DNA of 64,000 nucleotides from Chitinophaga sp. H8 (GCF_040567655.1 NZ_JBEXAC010000002.1:806001-870000); one strand, 5' to 3'; positions 44,581-53,563 are shown, numbered from the stretch's first letter. The notes: generated by a model from the sequence alone, not told the origin. Program-made: numbers and translations.

Positions 44581-45054
44581 TTATTTAACCAGGTAAGCAC
44601 GGATCATCCAGGCCATTTTTTCATGCTTTTGCATAAGACCGGTTACAAAATCACTGGAGCCTTTGTCTTTATACTTTTCATCAAATTCATCAATCAGCCG
44701 GCGCAGGTTACGGATCACGGTTTCATGATCGTCCAGCAGGTTTTTCAGTTGTTTTTTCTGATCATTGGTATAATCTCCTTCCAGAAGATTCGTCAACTTG
44801 AGAAAGTCGGCCATACGGCCTTCTGCATAGTGGCCCAGGGTACGTATCTTTTCTGCCACATCATCCCCAAAGTCTGCAAGCTCTTCATATTGTGCTTCAA
44901 AAAACTTATGCATTTCCATGAAACTGGGACTCTCTATATTCCAATGATAGTTTCTTGTTTTAGTGTATAACACTACTTCGTCGGCCAGTACTTTATTAAG
45001 CTCTAAAGCTATCTGTTTTAAATTTCCATCAGAAACGCCAATGTTTGCTTTCAT
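44581..45054 (-). CDS. dps: Dps family DNA-protection/ferritin-like protein
   Basis: The 157-residue four-helix protein has the Dps ferroxidase signature 'NYHWNIESPSFMEMHKFFEAQYEELADFGDDVAEKIR', with the inter-subunit His, Asp and Glu ligands. It should assemble into a dodecamer that oxidises and stores iron and protects DNA under oxidative stress. Its N-terminus is short, without the lysine-rich DNA-binding tail, so DNA binding may be weak. Its promoter region has A/T-rich palindromes. Confidence 0.95.
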   Translation of the reverse strand: MKANIGVSDGNLKQIALELNKVLADEVVLYTKTRNYHWNIESPSFMEMHKFFEAQYEELADFGDDVAEKIRTLGHYAEGRMADFLKLTNLLEGDYTNDQKKQLKNLLDDHETVIRNLRRLIDEFDEKYKDKGSSDFVTGLMQKHEKMAWMIRAYLVK

Positions 45055-45113
45055 ATCTGTTATTTTTTTAGTTTACCGATATATAAATTTACGGGAATAC
45101 CCATGTTTATAAT

Positions 45114-45151
45114 ATGATGGATATCATTAATTAACGATTGTTTAATTAAAC
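45114..45151 (-). promoter_or_regulatory. Palindromic A/T-rich sites upstream of dps
   Basis: Two palindromes lie 60-97 bp upstream of the dps start: ATGAT-N4-ATCAT (45114-45127) and the perfect 12-mer GTTTAATTAAAC (45140-45151). They could bind a redox or iron regulator, but neither matches a known box. Confidence 0.3.
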
Positions 45152-45248
45152 AGCCTGCACCCTGATTTTGTTCATGTGGGAGGGGTTGTGGACCAATATC
45201 CCAACATGTTCCGTGCCAATTCTTTATTCATAATTGCAGTATACTTCC

Positions 45249-45256
45249 TAATTTTG
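45249..45256 (+). promoter_or_regulatory. TAATTTTG -7 element immediately before the MFS gene
   Basis: It fits the Bacteroidota TAnnTTTG element and ends 4 bp before the ATG, so a transcript starting about 7 bp later would begin at the start codon. No good TTTG is seen 19 bp upstream. Confidence 0.35.
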
Positions 45257-45260
45257 CGGT

Positions 45261-46469
45261 ATGAACCAGGTGCCGGGGAGAATTTACACCCTTCAATTTA
45301 TATTACTCTGCCTCAGTAATGCCCTTTTTTCTGCCAGTTTCAACATGTTGATCCCTGAATTGCCTGCCTACCTCAGTAGTATGGGCGGCGAAGGATATAA
45401 AGGATATATTATTGGTCTTTTCACTGTAACAGCAGCACTTTCCCGCCCCTTCAGCGGAAAGCTGACGGATACCATTGGCCGTATACCGGTCATGATATTT
45501 GGTTCTGTTATCTGTGTGGTGTGCAGCCTGCTCTATCCCCTGGTTAGTTCAGTAGGGGCATTTTTATTACTCCGGTTCTTTCATGGTTTTTCTACCGGTT
45601 TTAAACCTACCGGTACTGCCGCCTATGTGTCGGACCTGGTACCTCACACCCGGCGGGCCGAAGCGATGGGAATGGTAGGACTTTTCAGTACGATAGGTAT
45701 GGCCATGGGGCCTGCCATTGGGGGTTACGTGGCCCTGCACTTTAATATCCAGATCATGTTCCAGCTTTCAGCAGTGATGGCACTGCTGTCTGTGGTGATA
45801 CTGGTAGGGATGAAAGAAACCCTCCAAAACAAGCAGCGCTTCAAACCCACCCTCCTGAAGGTATCTGCCAATGAAATTTTTGAGCCGCTGGTATTGGCCC
45901 CCATGGTAGTTACGTTTCTTACTTACTTCAGCTATGGGGTTTTACTCACTATCATACCGGATTTCAGTACCCACCTGGGGATCCATAATAAAGGGCTTTT
46001 CTTTACGTTCTTTACAATCAGTTCTATAGGTATCCGTTTGCTCGCAGGCAAAGCATCTGACCGTTATGGACGGGTGCCTGTACTGAAGATCTCTGCTACC
46101 ATGCTGGCTGCAGCCACCTTCCTGATGGCCATTGCTCATACCCCTCAGCTATTACTGGCGGCAGCGGTGCTTTATGGAGTAGCACTGGGGATTAATTCTC
46201 CGGCAGTCACCGCCTGGACCATCGATCTGGGGCTTCCGGAACATCGCGGCCGGGCACTGGCCAGCATGTATATTGCACTGGAGGCTGGCATTGGATTGGG
46301 CGCCTACTTTTCTGCTTTTATCTATAATAACAACGCCGGTTTCTTCCCACTTACCTTTTACGTAACCACCGTCATTACCCTCCTGGCTACCTTTTACCTG
46401 CTGTTTGTTTATGATAACCAACGCCTTAAAGTAATGTGGCGGTTTGTTCATATTAAGAAATGGCGATAA
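45261..46469 (+). CDS. MFS transporter (drug-efflux type)
   Basis: The 402-residue protein has twelve helices and the motif-A loop 'GKLTDTIGRIPV' after helix 2 and a second copy 'GKASDRYGRVPV' in the C-terminal half. 'GFSTGFKPTGTAAYVSDL' and 'GTIGMAMGPAIGG'-like motif C in helix 5 ('STIGMAMGPAIGG') suggest an exporter of the DHA1 group. The substrate is unknown. It converges with rmuC, with only 2 bp between stops. Confidence 0.9.
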   Translation: MNQVPGRIYTLQFILLCLSNALFSASFNMLIPELPAYLSSMGGEGYKGYIIGLFTVTAALSRPFSGKLTDTIGRIPVMIFGSVICVVCSLLYPLVSSVGAFLLLRFFHGFSTGFKPTGTAAYVSDLVPHTRRAEAMGMVGLFSTIGMAMGPAIGGYVALHFNIQIMFQLSAVMALLSVVILVGMKETLQNKQRFKPTLLKVSANEIFEPLVLAPMVVTFLTYFSYGVLLTIIPDFSTHLGIHNKGLFFTFFTISSIGIRLLAGKASDRYGRVPVLKISATMLAAATFLMAIAHTPQLLLAAAVLYGVALGINSPAVTAWTIDLGLPEHRGRALASMYIALEAGIGLGAYFSAFIYNNNAGFFPLTFYVTTVITLLATFYLLFVYDNQRLKVMWRFVHIKKWR

Positions 46470-46471
46470 TA

Positions 46472-47836
46472 TTATTCCAGCAGCAGCTCATCACCGGCCA
46501 CAGGCTCGCTTTTATCCACCAGCTCACGGGGAAGCTCTTTTTTAGTTTCCAGCCCCAGCCGACGCATACCTTCTGCCCTAGTCACCAGGTTACCCCGGCC
46601 CGTACTTAATTTATTCATGGCACTGTCGTATACCTCCTGGCTACGGCCCAGATGTATTCCCACCGTCCGCATATCTTCTGCAAAACCTACAAACTTTTCA
46701 TAAAGCGCACTTCCCTGTTTCACGATTTCTTCAGCATTCCTGTTCTGGTTTTCCAGCCGCCACATTGCATCAATAATCCGCAAGGTAGCCAGCAGAGAAG
46801 GTACACTCACTACAATGATCTTTTTCCGGAAAGCATAGTCATAGAGATCATCCTGCTGCAAAATAGCAAGTGCATATGCCGGCTCAACAGGTACAAACAG
46901 CAATACAAAGTCCGTTGTATTTTTATACAGGGAATGATAACTTTTACGGCTCAGCTCATCCACATGGTTCTTCACTGACTGCAGATGCAGCTTTAGTGCC
47001 TGTTGTTTTTCCACTTCATCTGTAGCGCTGCAATACTGTTCATAGGCTTTCAGCGATACCTTAGAGTCAATAACCAATTGCCGGTTCTCCGGCAATAATA
47101 ACAACAGGTCGGGCCTTTTAAGCATGCCCTCACTATCCCGTTGCGCATCCTGTGTAAAGTAATGAATGCCCTTTTCCAGCCCTGATGCTTCCAGTACGCG
47201 CTCCAGTATCATCTCTCCCCAGTTTCCCTGCTTTTTGGTATCCGCCTTTAAGGCATTGGTCAGGTTGTTAGCCTCCTGGGTAAGTGTTTGATTGAGGAGG
47301 AGGAGTTTTTGCAGTTCCGTTTTTAATTCTGTACGCTGGGTGGTCTCTGCTACCAGCGACTGCTGTACACTACTCCGGAAACTCTCAATCTTCTCCGCCA
47401 GCGGTTTCAGGATATCATCCATTTTATGCTGGTTCTGTTCCATAAAAGTCCCGGATATACGCTGCAACAATTGCTGCGCGGTATTCTCAAACTGTACTTT
47501 AAACTCCTGCTGTATTTCCTGCAAACGCTGCTTTTCTTCATTGAGCTGCTGGTGCAGGAACCGGTTCTGCTCTTCTATCCTGCTGCTATCTCCCATCAGC
47601 TGCTGAAACTCTGTATACACGTGATCCAGCCGCTGTTGCTTTTCCTGCAATTCTATCCGTTTATCTTCCAGCATGTGCTGTGTATAGGTATATTGCGCTT
47701 CCAGGTGGTTATTCCGTTCTTTTAAAAGTACCTGCTCCTGTTGTTGTTGTTCCCATTTCTGCCTGACAGAAAAATACAACCACCCCAGTACAACTGCGAG
47801 GGCACCAGTGATAGTAAGCAATACAGTGTAGTTCAT
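46472..47836 (-). CDS. rmuC: DNA recombination protein RmuC
   Basis: The 454-residue protein starts with a membrane helix (LLTITGALAVVLGWLYF), then a long coiled coil rich in Gln and Glu (about residues 25-180). The RmuC nuclease-fold domain follows: 'GNWGEMILERVLEASGLEKG', 'KRPDLLLLLPENRQLVIDSKVSLKAYEQY' and 'DFVLLFVPVEPAYALA'. RmuC limits recombination at inverted repeats. The C-terminal tail is short and acidic. Confidence 0.95.
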   Translation of the reverse strand: MNYTVLLTITGALAVVLGWLYFSVRQKWEQQQQEQVLLKERNNHLEAQYTYTQHMLEDKRIELQEKQQRLDHVYTEFQQLMGDSSRIEEQNRFLHQQLNEEKQRLQEIQQEFKVQFENTAQQLLQRISGTFMEQNQHKMDDILKPLAEKIESFRSSVQQSLVAETTQRTELKTELQKLLLLNQTLTQEANNLTNALKADTKKQGNWGEMILERVLEASGLEKGIHYFTQDAQRDSEGMLKRPDLLLLLPENRQLVIDSKVSLKAYEQYCSATDEVEKQQALKLHLQSVKNHVDELSRKSYHSLYKNTTDFVLLFVPVEPAYALAILQQDDLYDYAFRKKIIVVSVPSLLATLRIIDAMWRLENQNRNAEEIVKQGSALYEKFVGFAEDMRTVGIHLGRSQEVYDSAMNKLSTGRGNLVTRAEGMRRLGLETKKELPRELVDKSEPVAGDELLLE

Positions 47837-48163
47837 AATTAGTTGTTTAGAAATGAGGAGGGCCTTTCATTGAGTTATAGCGCCAGCCTTAATATGGTAG
47901 CTTTTCCTTTAACATTTATGCTTGTTAAGATCCGGGCATGCCTTTCAGTTAGTTTTTGCACCTGCAATAGTAACGTTTTACTGCGCAATATATTTGCACA
48001 GCTGTACAGGTAACACAGGAAGTGGAGGTGCCATAAATAAATGAAAGTACCCCTGAGCATTACTTAAACATCACCTCAACCCCATCAGGTATCCGGATAA
48101 AAAAAGGTGCCTCAAAAGCTGAGACACCTCTTCTACGTTATTTTATCGCTTCAGAAAAGTAAA
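47837..48163. other. 327-bp intergenic region upstream of rmuC
   Basis: Holds the rmuC promoter and, near 48105-48129, the kdnB terminator. A plus-strand TATATTTG (47989-47996) looks like a -7 element but has no properly spaced TTTG and no gene behind it. A 61-codon minus-strand frame here is judged spurious. No RNA gene seen. Confidence 0.4.
48105..48129 (-). terminator. Terminator of the Kdo8N operon
   Basis: A 10-bp stem (AGGTGCCTCA at 48105-48114 with 48120-48129, one G-U pair) and a 5-base loop, with at least seven U residues on the minus strand. Confidence 0.85.
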
Positions 48164-49240
48164 TTATAGTTGTTCGTACAGTTTGCGCAGCCGCTCTCTG
48201 GTCATGATCTGCTGCCAGTCTTTGCCCAGCGCATTTTCCCACAGTGGTGCCATTCCCAGAGATACATTGATCATCGTATCAAACTGCTCATCCGTAAGGC
48301 CTTTTGTAATATGCTGGGGAATTTCAATGTTGTGTTTCTTCACCATGGCCTTAAATTTCTTTACCCCATCCGGATAGAATTCTTCCAGTTTGTCAAACAC
48401 GATACAGTTTCCAATACCATGTTTGGTACCCAGCAGATAAGCTAATCCGTAACTTACCGCATGTGCCACCCCTACCTGGGAATAAGCAATACTCATCCCT
48501 CCGGCATAAGATGCCATCATCAGTTTTTCATCTGCATCATCATCCCATTGTTTCTTTTCCAGGAATATTTCCTCACACAGCTCCTGTGCCTTCTCACCGT
48601 AAGATTTACTGAATGCATTCAGATAAGTACCCTGAAGCGATTCCACACAATGGATAAAGCAATCCATCGCAGTATAAAAACGCTGATTAGCAGGTACGCT
48701 GCTGGTTAAAGAAGGGTCCAGCATAATCTGATCAAAAGTGGTAAAGTCTGAATTCATACCCAGTTTACGGGTAGGCCCGGTAAGTACACAGGTACGGCTC
48801 ACTTCTGCTCCTGTACCTGAAATAGTAGGAATACCCATCTTATAAACGCCACGCACCTTTACCAGGTCCCATCCCTGATAATCTGCTGAAGAGCCGGGGT
48901 TAGTCATCATCAACCCAACCGCTTTGGCCAGATCCATCACAGATCCTCCGCCTATACCAATAATCCCCGACACTTCCCCGAACGCAGCTTTCAGGTCATC
49001 CCGCAGCTTATCTACCTGGGTGGTTTTAGGCTCGTGCGTAACGTCAATGATTACAATCTTATCTTTTCCCTGTAAAGGAATACGTGATAAAAAGGCAGGT
49101 TTATCCTTGAAATATTCATCAACAAAGAAGATCATCGGTGCATCTCCCTTACGTTGAGGTGCCAGTATTTCATCCAGTTGATCAAATGATCCAAGGCCAT
49201 ATATTACATAGCCTACCATTTTAAAATTCCGGAATTTCAT
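48164..49240 (-). CDS. kdnB: Iron-dependent alcohol dehydrogenase, KdnB-like (Kdo C8 oxidation)
   Basis: The 358-residue group III dehydrogenase has the NAD-binding GIGGGSVMD stretch (about residues 95-103) and the metal ligands Asp193, His197, His260 and His274 at the exact family spacing. Its operon partners are a KdsB cytidylyltransferase and a DegT-family aminotransferase. That matches the Shewanella system in which KdnB oxidises the 8-hydroxyl of Kdo and KdnA aminates the product to give 8-amino-3,8-dideoxy-manno-octulosonate (established knowledge). The assignment rests on this context. A strong terminator follows. Confidence 0.8.
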   Translation of the reverse strand: MKFRNFKMVGYVIYGLGSFDQLDEILAPQRKGDAPMIFFVDEYFKDKPAFLSRIPLQGKDKIVIIDVTHEPKTTQVDKLRDDLKAAFGEVSGIIGIGGGSVMDLAKAVGLMMTNPGSSADYQGWDLVKVRGVYKMGIPTISGTGAEVSRTCVLTGPTRKLGMNSDFTTFDQIMLDPSLTSSVPANQRFYTAMDCFIHCVESLQGTYLNAFSKSYGEKAQELCEEIFLEKKQWDDDADEKLMMASYAGGMSIAYSQVGVAHAVSYGLAYLLGTKHGIGNCIVFDKLEEFYPDGVKKFKAMVKKHNIEIPQHITKGLTDEQFDTMINVSLGMAPLWENALGKDWQQIMTRERLRKLYEQL

Positions 49241-49300
49241 ATATACAATTTCGTTTGTTTAAAATAATCGTTCCTGTCATCCTCCGTAAGGGGATCCTTA

Positions 49301-50026
49301 CTACAATAATTTTGCTGCTTTATCCAGATCTTCCGGGGTATCTATTTCCACACCCATATATTCTGTAACCACCATTTTCATGGGGATGCCATTTTCCAGA
49401 TAACGCAGGCATTCTATTTTTTCCGCAGCCTCCAACGGAGTCACCGGCATTTGTGTAAAGTCCAGCAAGGTTTGCTTCCGGAATGCATAGATACCGATAT
49501 GTTCATAGTAAACAGATGGAAAATCTTTATTACGGGGATATGGAATAACAGACCGGGAAAAGAACAATGCATTGAACTGCTTATCAACCGCCACCTTTAC
49601 ATAATTAGGGTCTTCTATCAGCTTCCAGTCTTTCAGTTCCTGCATCAGGGAAGCTACTCTTACCTGTTTGCCTGCTTCTCCTTCAAATACACTTAGCAAC
49701 TTTTCCAGTGGTTCTTTTTGCGTAAAAGGTTCATCGCCCTGCACGTTTACCACAATATCCACGTCCATATCCACCACAGCTTCCGCAATACGGTCTGTTC
49801 CACACTCGTGCTCCTTTTTGCTCATTACAGCTTTTCCTCCATGCTGCACAATTTCATCATAGATCACTTCACTGTCGCATACTACCATCACCTCATCAAA
49901 AACACCTGTGTTCACTGCTGATTCGTAGGTACGGAGAATAACTGTTTTTCCTCCCAGTTTTGCCATGAGCTTACCGGGGAACCTCGTGGCGCCATACCGG
50001 GCAGGAATCAAAGCTATTTTTTTCAT
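49301..50026 (-). CDS. kdsB: 3-deoxy-manno-octulosonate cytidylyltransferase (CMP-Kdo/CMP-Kdo8N synthetase)
   Basis: The ATG at 50026 ([19 protein letters not shown]) gives 241 residues; a second ATG two codons earlier is equally possible. The Kdo-cytidylyltransferase motifs are intact: the CTP-binding '[11 protein letters not shown]', '[12 protein letters not shown]', 'NVQGDEP' and the C-terminal '[10 protein letters not shown]'. It activates Kdo with CTP before transfer to lipid A. Located between kdnA and kdnB, it is probably specialised for the 8-amino sugar, as in Shewanella. Confidence 0.93.
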   Translation of the reverse strand: MKKIALIPARYGATRFPGKLMAKLGGKTVILRTYESAVNTGVFDEVMVVCDSEVIYDEIVQHGGKAVMSKKEHECGTDRIAEAVVDMDVDIVVNVQGDEPFTQKEPLEKLLSVFEGEAGKQVRVASLMQELKDWKLIEDPNYVKVAVDKQFNALFFSRSVIPYPRNKDFPSVYYEHIGIYAFRKQTLLDFTQMPVTPLEAAEKIECLRYLENGIPMKMVVTEYMGVEIDTPEDLDKAAKLL

Positions 50027-50109
50027 GCGCATATATTTAATACCGGAAGCAGCTTTTTCATTGACAATCTTACTTACCAGGAAACCGCTTCCGGTCCGGT
50101 GCTATTTAT

Positions 50110-51300
50110 TTATAATACACTTTTGACAGCTTTTACCAGCTTTTCTGCTTTCTCTTTCACCTCATCCTGGTTCCAGCCGAGATTAACAGGTGTGGAAATG
50201 CAACGGCCTATAATAGCGTCTGAAGCGGGGAATTGTTTGGTTTTATATTGCTCCATGGCTTGTTTAAGACCTGGAGGGAAAGCATGCAGGGAAGCATTTT
50301 GTTTGAAATGATCCCATTGGCGGATATAATGCCAGTTATTATCAAACCAGAAGAAGGCTGCTAATCCGGCTGCCTTCATAGCGGCAGCAGCAGCACGGGC
50401 AGTGTTTTCATCCGGCAGGAAAAATGACAGGTGCGTCGCACTGTCGCCCGCCTCATCCGGCAAACGGCGGAAAGTTACCTCCGACACAGTAGCTAGGGCA
50501 TCCTTCATGATCTTTTTGTTGTTACGCAGGATAGATAAAATGTTGTCCAGCTTGCGTATTTGAGCCAACCCTACCGCTGCATGCAGCTCAGATATACGGT
50601 AGTTATAGCCCATAAATGGATGCTGATCTGCACCACGGTCTACTCCCAGATGATCATGTCCATGGTCTGCGTACGCATCGCTTTTAACATATACATCCTG
50701 ATCATTGGTAACAATAGCACCACCTTCTGCGCAGGTAATTGTTTTTACAAAATCAAAAGAAAAAGTACCCGCATGTCCGATAGTACCCAGGGCTTTACCT
50801 TTATAACTACCTCCAAAAGACTGGCAGGCATCTTCCAGTAAAATCAGCTGGTGCTTATCACAAATAGCCTTTAATGCATCCAGGTCGGCCATTGAACCAC
50901 ACATATGCACCGGCATTACCGCTTTGGTCTGAGGGGTAATTGCCGCCTCTACCGCTTTAGGATCCAGTGTCAGGGTATCATCCACATCTACCAGCACCGG
51001 GGTGGCGCCTACGGAAAACACAGATTCAAAACTGGCCACAAATGTAAAAGTGGGCATAATGATCTCATCACCTGCACCAATACCCAACGCAGCCATGGCG
51101 GTGCTAAGTGCAGTAGTACCACTGGAAGTGAGCTGTGTATACTTCACGTCCAGCTTATCGCAAATAGCCTGTTCCAGCTCTTTTGCTTTCCAGATGCCTT
51201 TGCGCGGACCATCAAATCCGTAGCGCATCATAATGCCGGTTTCCAGTACATCATTTACTTCTTTCCGCTCTTCGGCTCCAAATAGTTCATATCCGGGCAT
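50110..51300 (-). CDS. kdnA: DegT/DnrJ/EryC1-family aminotransferase, KdnA-like
   Basis: The 396-residue PLP enzyme has the cofactor lysine at Lys186 in 'SFDFVKTITCAEGG', the 'SSGTTALSTAMAALG' phosphate-binding region, and 'LLEDACQSFGGSYKG' that carries the PLP-stacking Asp. The Phe-rich lysine loop is typical of the KdnA subgroup (recalled). In the operon kdnA-kdsB-kdnB it would transaminate the 8-oxo-Kdo made by KdnB. It is first in the transcript, with a -7 element 48-55 bp upstream. Confidence 0.85.
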   Translation of the reverse strand: MPGYELFGAEERKEVNDVLETGIMMRYGFDGPRKGIWKAKELEQAICDKLDVKYTQLTSSGTTALSTAMAALGIGAGDEIIMPTFTFVASFESVFSVGATPVLVDVDDTLTLDPKAVEAAITPQTKAVMPVHMCGSMADLDALKAICDKHQLILLEDACQSFGGSYKGKALGTIGHAGTFSFDFVKTITCAEGGAIVTNDQDVYVKSDAYADHGHDHLGVDRGADQHPFMGYNYRISELHAAVGLAQIRKLDNILSILRNNKKIMKDALATVSEVTFRRLPDEAGDSATHLSFFLPDENTARAAAAAMKAAGLAAFFWFDNNWHYIRQWDHFKQNASLHAFPPGLKQAMEQYKTKQFPASDAIIGRCISTPVNLGWNQDEVKEKAEKLVKAVKSVL

Positions 51301-51347
51301 AAACAGTTGATTTTAAAATATAATAAAGGTTCTATTTTATGGTGGGG

Positions 51348-51355
51348 CAAAGGTA
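51348..51355 (-). promoter_or_regulatory. TACCTTTG -7 element of the Kdo8N operon
   Basis: On the minus strand TACCTTTG matches TAnnTTTG exactly and lies 48 bp upstream of the kdnA ATG. No good TTTG was found at the -33 position. The plus-strand neighbour starts 59 bp away in the other direction. Confidence 0.45.
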
Positions 51356-51413
51356 CTATAATCAATGTTCCCATACATCCTAAAAACTGTTTATCTTTTG
51401 CTAAAAATTTGCC

Positions 51414-51851
51414 ATGCGTTTTATATTGTTTTTGTTCATACTAAGTATATTCTCAGGGGTACTCTCCATAAATACCTACGCTCAGCATCCTGAAGAACAA
51501 CAAATCCGGGCCCTGATGCAACAACAAACTGCTGCCTGGAACGAGGGTGATCTTAATGGTTTTATGCAAACCTATTGGCAATCAGACTCTCTTATGTTCA
51601 TTGGCAAAAGTGGTGTCACCTATAGCTGGCAAGCCACCCTGGATAATTATAAAAAGTCTTACCCGGATACAGCGGCAATGGGGAAGCTTAATTTTAACTT
51701 ACTGGAATTCAAACCCTTAACTCCAGTATTATATTTTGTGGTGGGTAAATGGCACCTGCAACGTACCGCCGGCGACCTGCAAGGGCATTTTAGCCTGCTT
51801 ATCAGGAAAATAAATGGAGAATGGAAAATTGTGGCTGATCACAGCAGTTAA
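51414..51851 (+). CDS. Secreted DUF4440/SnoaL-like protein
   Basis: The 145-residue precursor has a signal peptide (cleavage after 'NTYAQ') and a single NTF2-fold domain: 'IRALMQQQTAAWNEGDLNGFMQTYWQSDSLMFIGKSG' and 'WKIVADHSS'. NTF2-like proteins bind small hydrophobic ligands or catalyse minor steps. No activity is known. It diverges from kdnA. Confidence 0.88.
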   Translation: MRFILFLFILSIFSGVLSINTYAQHPEEQQIRALMQQQTAAWNEGDLNGFMQTYWQSDSLMFIGKSGVTYSWQATLDNYKKSYPDTAAMGKLNFNLLEFKPLTPVLYFVVGKWHLQRTAGDLQGHFSLLIRKINGEWKIVADHSS

Positions 51852-51864
51852 AGGAGCATAAAAA

Positions 51865-51889
51865 AACCGTCCCAGGAATGAGACGGCTT
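51865..51889 (+). terminator. Weak hairpin terminator after the DUF4440 gene
   Basis: A short stem CCGTC/GACGG (51867-51871 with 51882-51886) with an A-rich 5' side and TTGTTAT downstream. Confidence 0.5.
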
Positions 51890-51979
51890 GTTATACACCA
51901 CAACATTAAAGAAGAAACTATGACTTTTGCTTCTTTTGAATTACTTATGTTTCGTCAACAGGATACAGTTAAATGCCTT

Positions 51980-52198
51980 TTATTTATTTTTTGCTGCATC
52001 CCGCACGGTTTTATTTTCCTTTTCCGGCTTTTCAGATAAATCACCATGCATAGGGTTACGTCCATTTGCAGCTTTGTCTGTTGATAATATCTCTACGGGA
52101 TGCTGCTTTACTTGCTTATATGCGGTACTGTGCTTGTCTGTTTTCTCTCCCTGCTTCCCAATATCAGCTTTAGCTGGTTGTTGCTTATTATTTTTCAT
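51980..52198 (-). CDS. Small, highly charged hydrophilic protein
   Basis: From the ATG at 52198 (MKNNKQQPAKADIGKQGEK) the frame encodes 72 residues that are almost all polar, with Lys, Glu, Asn and Gln dominant and a centre 'HPVEILSTDKAANGRNPMHG'. There is no membrane segment. Composition suggests a disordered stress-type protein (inference). Its low complexity makes chance less likely than usual, but it has no recognised family. Confidence 0.5.
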   Translation of the reverse strand: MKNNKQQPAKADIGKQGEKTDKHSTAYKQVKQHPVEILSTDKAANGRNPMHGDLSEKPEKENKTVRDAAKNK

Positions 52199-52207
52199 GA
52201 TAATCAT

Positions 52208-52621
52208 TTTAAATAATAATGAATCGCTACTCCCTGTGTAAAGTCATCAAAGTCTATTCCAACACCAATATCCCCTCCCACAGCGGCCAGGAAGGATGAT
52301 TATGAGGTATTAATTCCCCATGCCGGTTGTCTCACTCCCATTCCTGTGCATCAGATGCTACACCATAAATCCTGTCATGACCTGCCGGCTATCTGGTTTT
52401 GATTTCCTGGAAATGACTGGTAATGAACATATTAATTTCAATGCACTATTACCGCAGTAGGCATTAACATCCGATTCACAAAAACACGCTTTGATTTTCC
52501 CGCACACCGCCTATATTTGTATCCTCAATTCTTTTAACCCTTCCCTGTGATAAACGCTATTTAATTTTTACCCAGTCCTGTTTAAAACCCGGTATCTATT
52601 CATTTATAACTATTAACTGTT
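52208..52621. other. 414-bp intergenic region upstream of the CAP gene
   Basis: Mostly plain sequence without frames. It contains a clear Bacteroidota promoter for the CAP gene at 52490-52519, listed separately. No RNA gene or repeat seen. Confidence 0.5.
52490..52519 (+). promoter_or_regulatory. Bacteroidota consensus promoter of the CAP gene
   Basis: TTTG at 52490-52493, an 18-bp spacer, then TATATTTG at 52512-52519, matching TTTG/TAnnTTTG exactly. The implied leader is about 95 bases. Confidence 0.65.
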
Positions 52622-53170
52622 ATGACCGGGAAAGTTAAATTGCTTTTTACTGTTGGTATACTTATCTGTTATGCACTCACGGGTTGCACTAAAAAAGACC
52701 CGCTCATCCCTGTTAAGCCTGATGTTATCGTTCCGGGGGATTCTGTTACTGTTACAGAAAACAAAGTAGACCGGAATGAGCTGTTAACACTGGTAAATGG
52801 GCTACGCAGCCGGGGATGCGACTGTGGTAGTACTAAAATGCCGCCAGTGCATGCGCTGAAGTGGAGCGGCTCCCTGGAAAAGGCAGCATGGCTGCATAGT
52901 AAGGATATGAAAGTCAATAACTTCTTTCAACATAATTCCCAGAATGGTACTACTCCCGGCACACGTATTACTGCTGTAGGCTATAACTGGTATACCTATG
53001 GGGAAAATATTGCTAAAGGTAATATGGACGAACAGGCGGTGATATTGGGATGGCTATCCAGCCCTGAACATTGTAAAAATATGATGAAGGCTGATTACTA
53101 TGAGATAGGTATCGGACAGGAAGGGGTATACTGGACAATGGATCTCGGAAGCAGGGTTGCTGACAAATAG
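52622..53170 (+). CDS. CAP-superfamily lipoprotein
   Basis: The 182-residue precursor has a lipobox (LTGC), then a CAP (SCP/PR1) domain: 'ELLTLVNGLRSRGCDCGS', 'LKWSGSLEKAAWLHSKDM', 'YTYGENIAKG' and 'WLSSPEHCKNMMKADYYEIGIG'. The pair of His residues and Glu expected in the CAP cavity are present. Bacterial CAP proteins have various extracellular roles. It has its own consensus promoter. Confidence 0.92.
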   Translation: MTGKVKLLFTVGILICYALTGCTKKDPLIPVKPDVIVPGDSVTVTENKVDRNELLTLVNGLRSRGCDCGSTKMPPVHALKWSGSLEKAAWLHSKDMKVNNFFQHNSQNGTTPGTRITAVGYNWYTYGENIAKGNMDEQAVILGWLSSPEHCKNMMKADYYEIGIGQEGVYWTMDLGSRVADK

Positions 53171-53191
53171 CACCCGATACTCTTTTTAGCT

Positions 53192-53482
53192 TTAAGGTAC
53201 AGGCATCTTTTTCCGCCACATCCGCCATATAAAATAGATGTATGCTGTCAAAGTAATGATAAACCAGCTATAAAAAAAGATCATCCGGCCTGTAGTAGAT
53301 TCTTCTGGTACCGCAAATCCCAGAAACAAGCCAATGAATACATCTGCCATCATTAAAAAGAAGCCGAGGAAAATCGTACGCATAATCTTTACAAAAAAAG
53401 ATACCAGCTGCATATTGAGTTTATATTCCTCAGATGGCTGCTCTTCCTGTTCTTGCCCTATTTTTTTCTCTTCCTCTGCCAT
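53192..53482 (-). CDS. Small two-helix membrane protein of unknown function
   Basis: The 96-residue protein has an acidic N-terminal tail (MAEEEKKIGQEQEEQPSEEY) and two hydrophobic helices (residues about 30-55 and 66-86) with a basic end. I do not recognise the family. It ends 22 bp after the convergent CAP gene. Confidence 0.65.
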   Translation of the reverse strand: MAEEEKKIGQEQEEQPSEEYKLNMQLVSFFVKIMRTIFLGFFLMMADVFIGLFLGFAVPEESTTGRMIFFYSWFIITLTAYIYFIWRMWRKKMPVP

Positions 53483-53563
53483 ACACTAAAGTTTAGGTAT
53501 ATATTGTTTCAATTATTCCGCTCCGTTTAATCTCTATTAAATTCCTGCCGGTAAATACCACTA

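Noticed and set aside
47875..48060. 61-codon minus-strand frame upstream of rmuC
   Set aside because: Cysteine- and leucine-rich without a domain or a plausible partner gene; judged chance.
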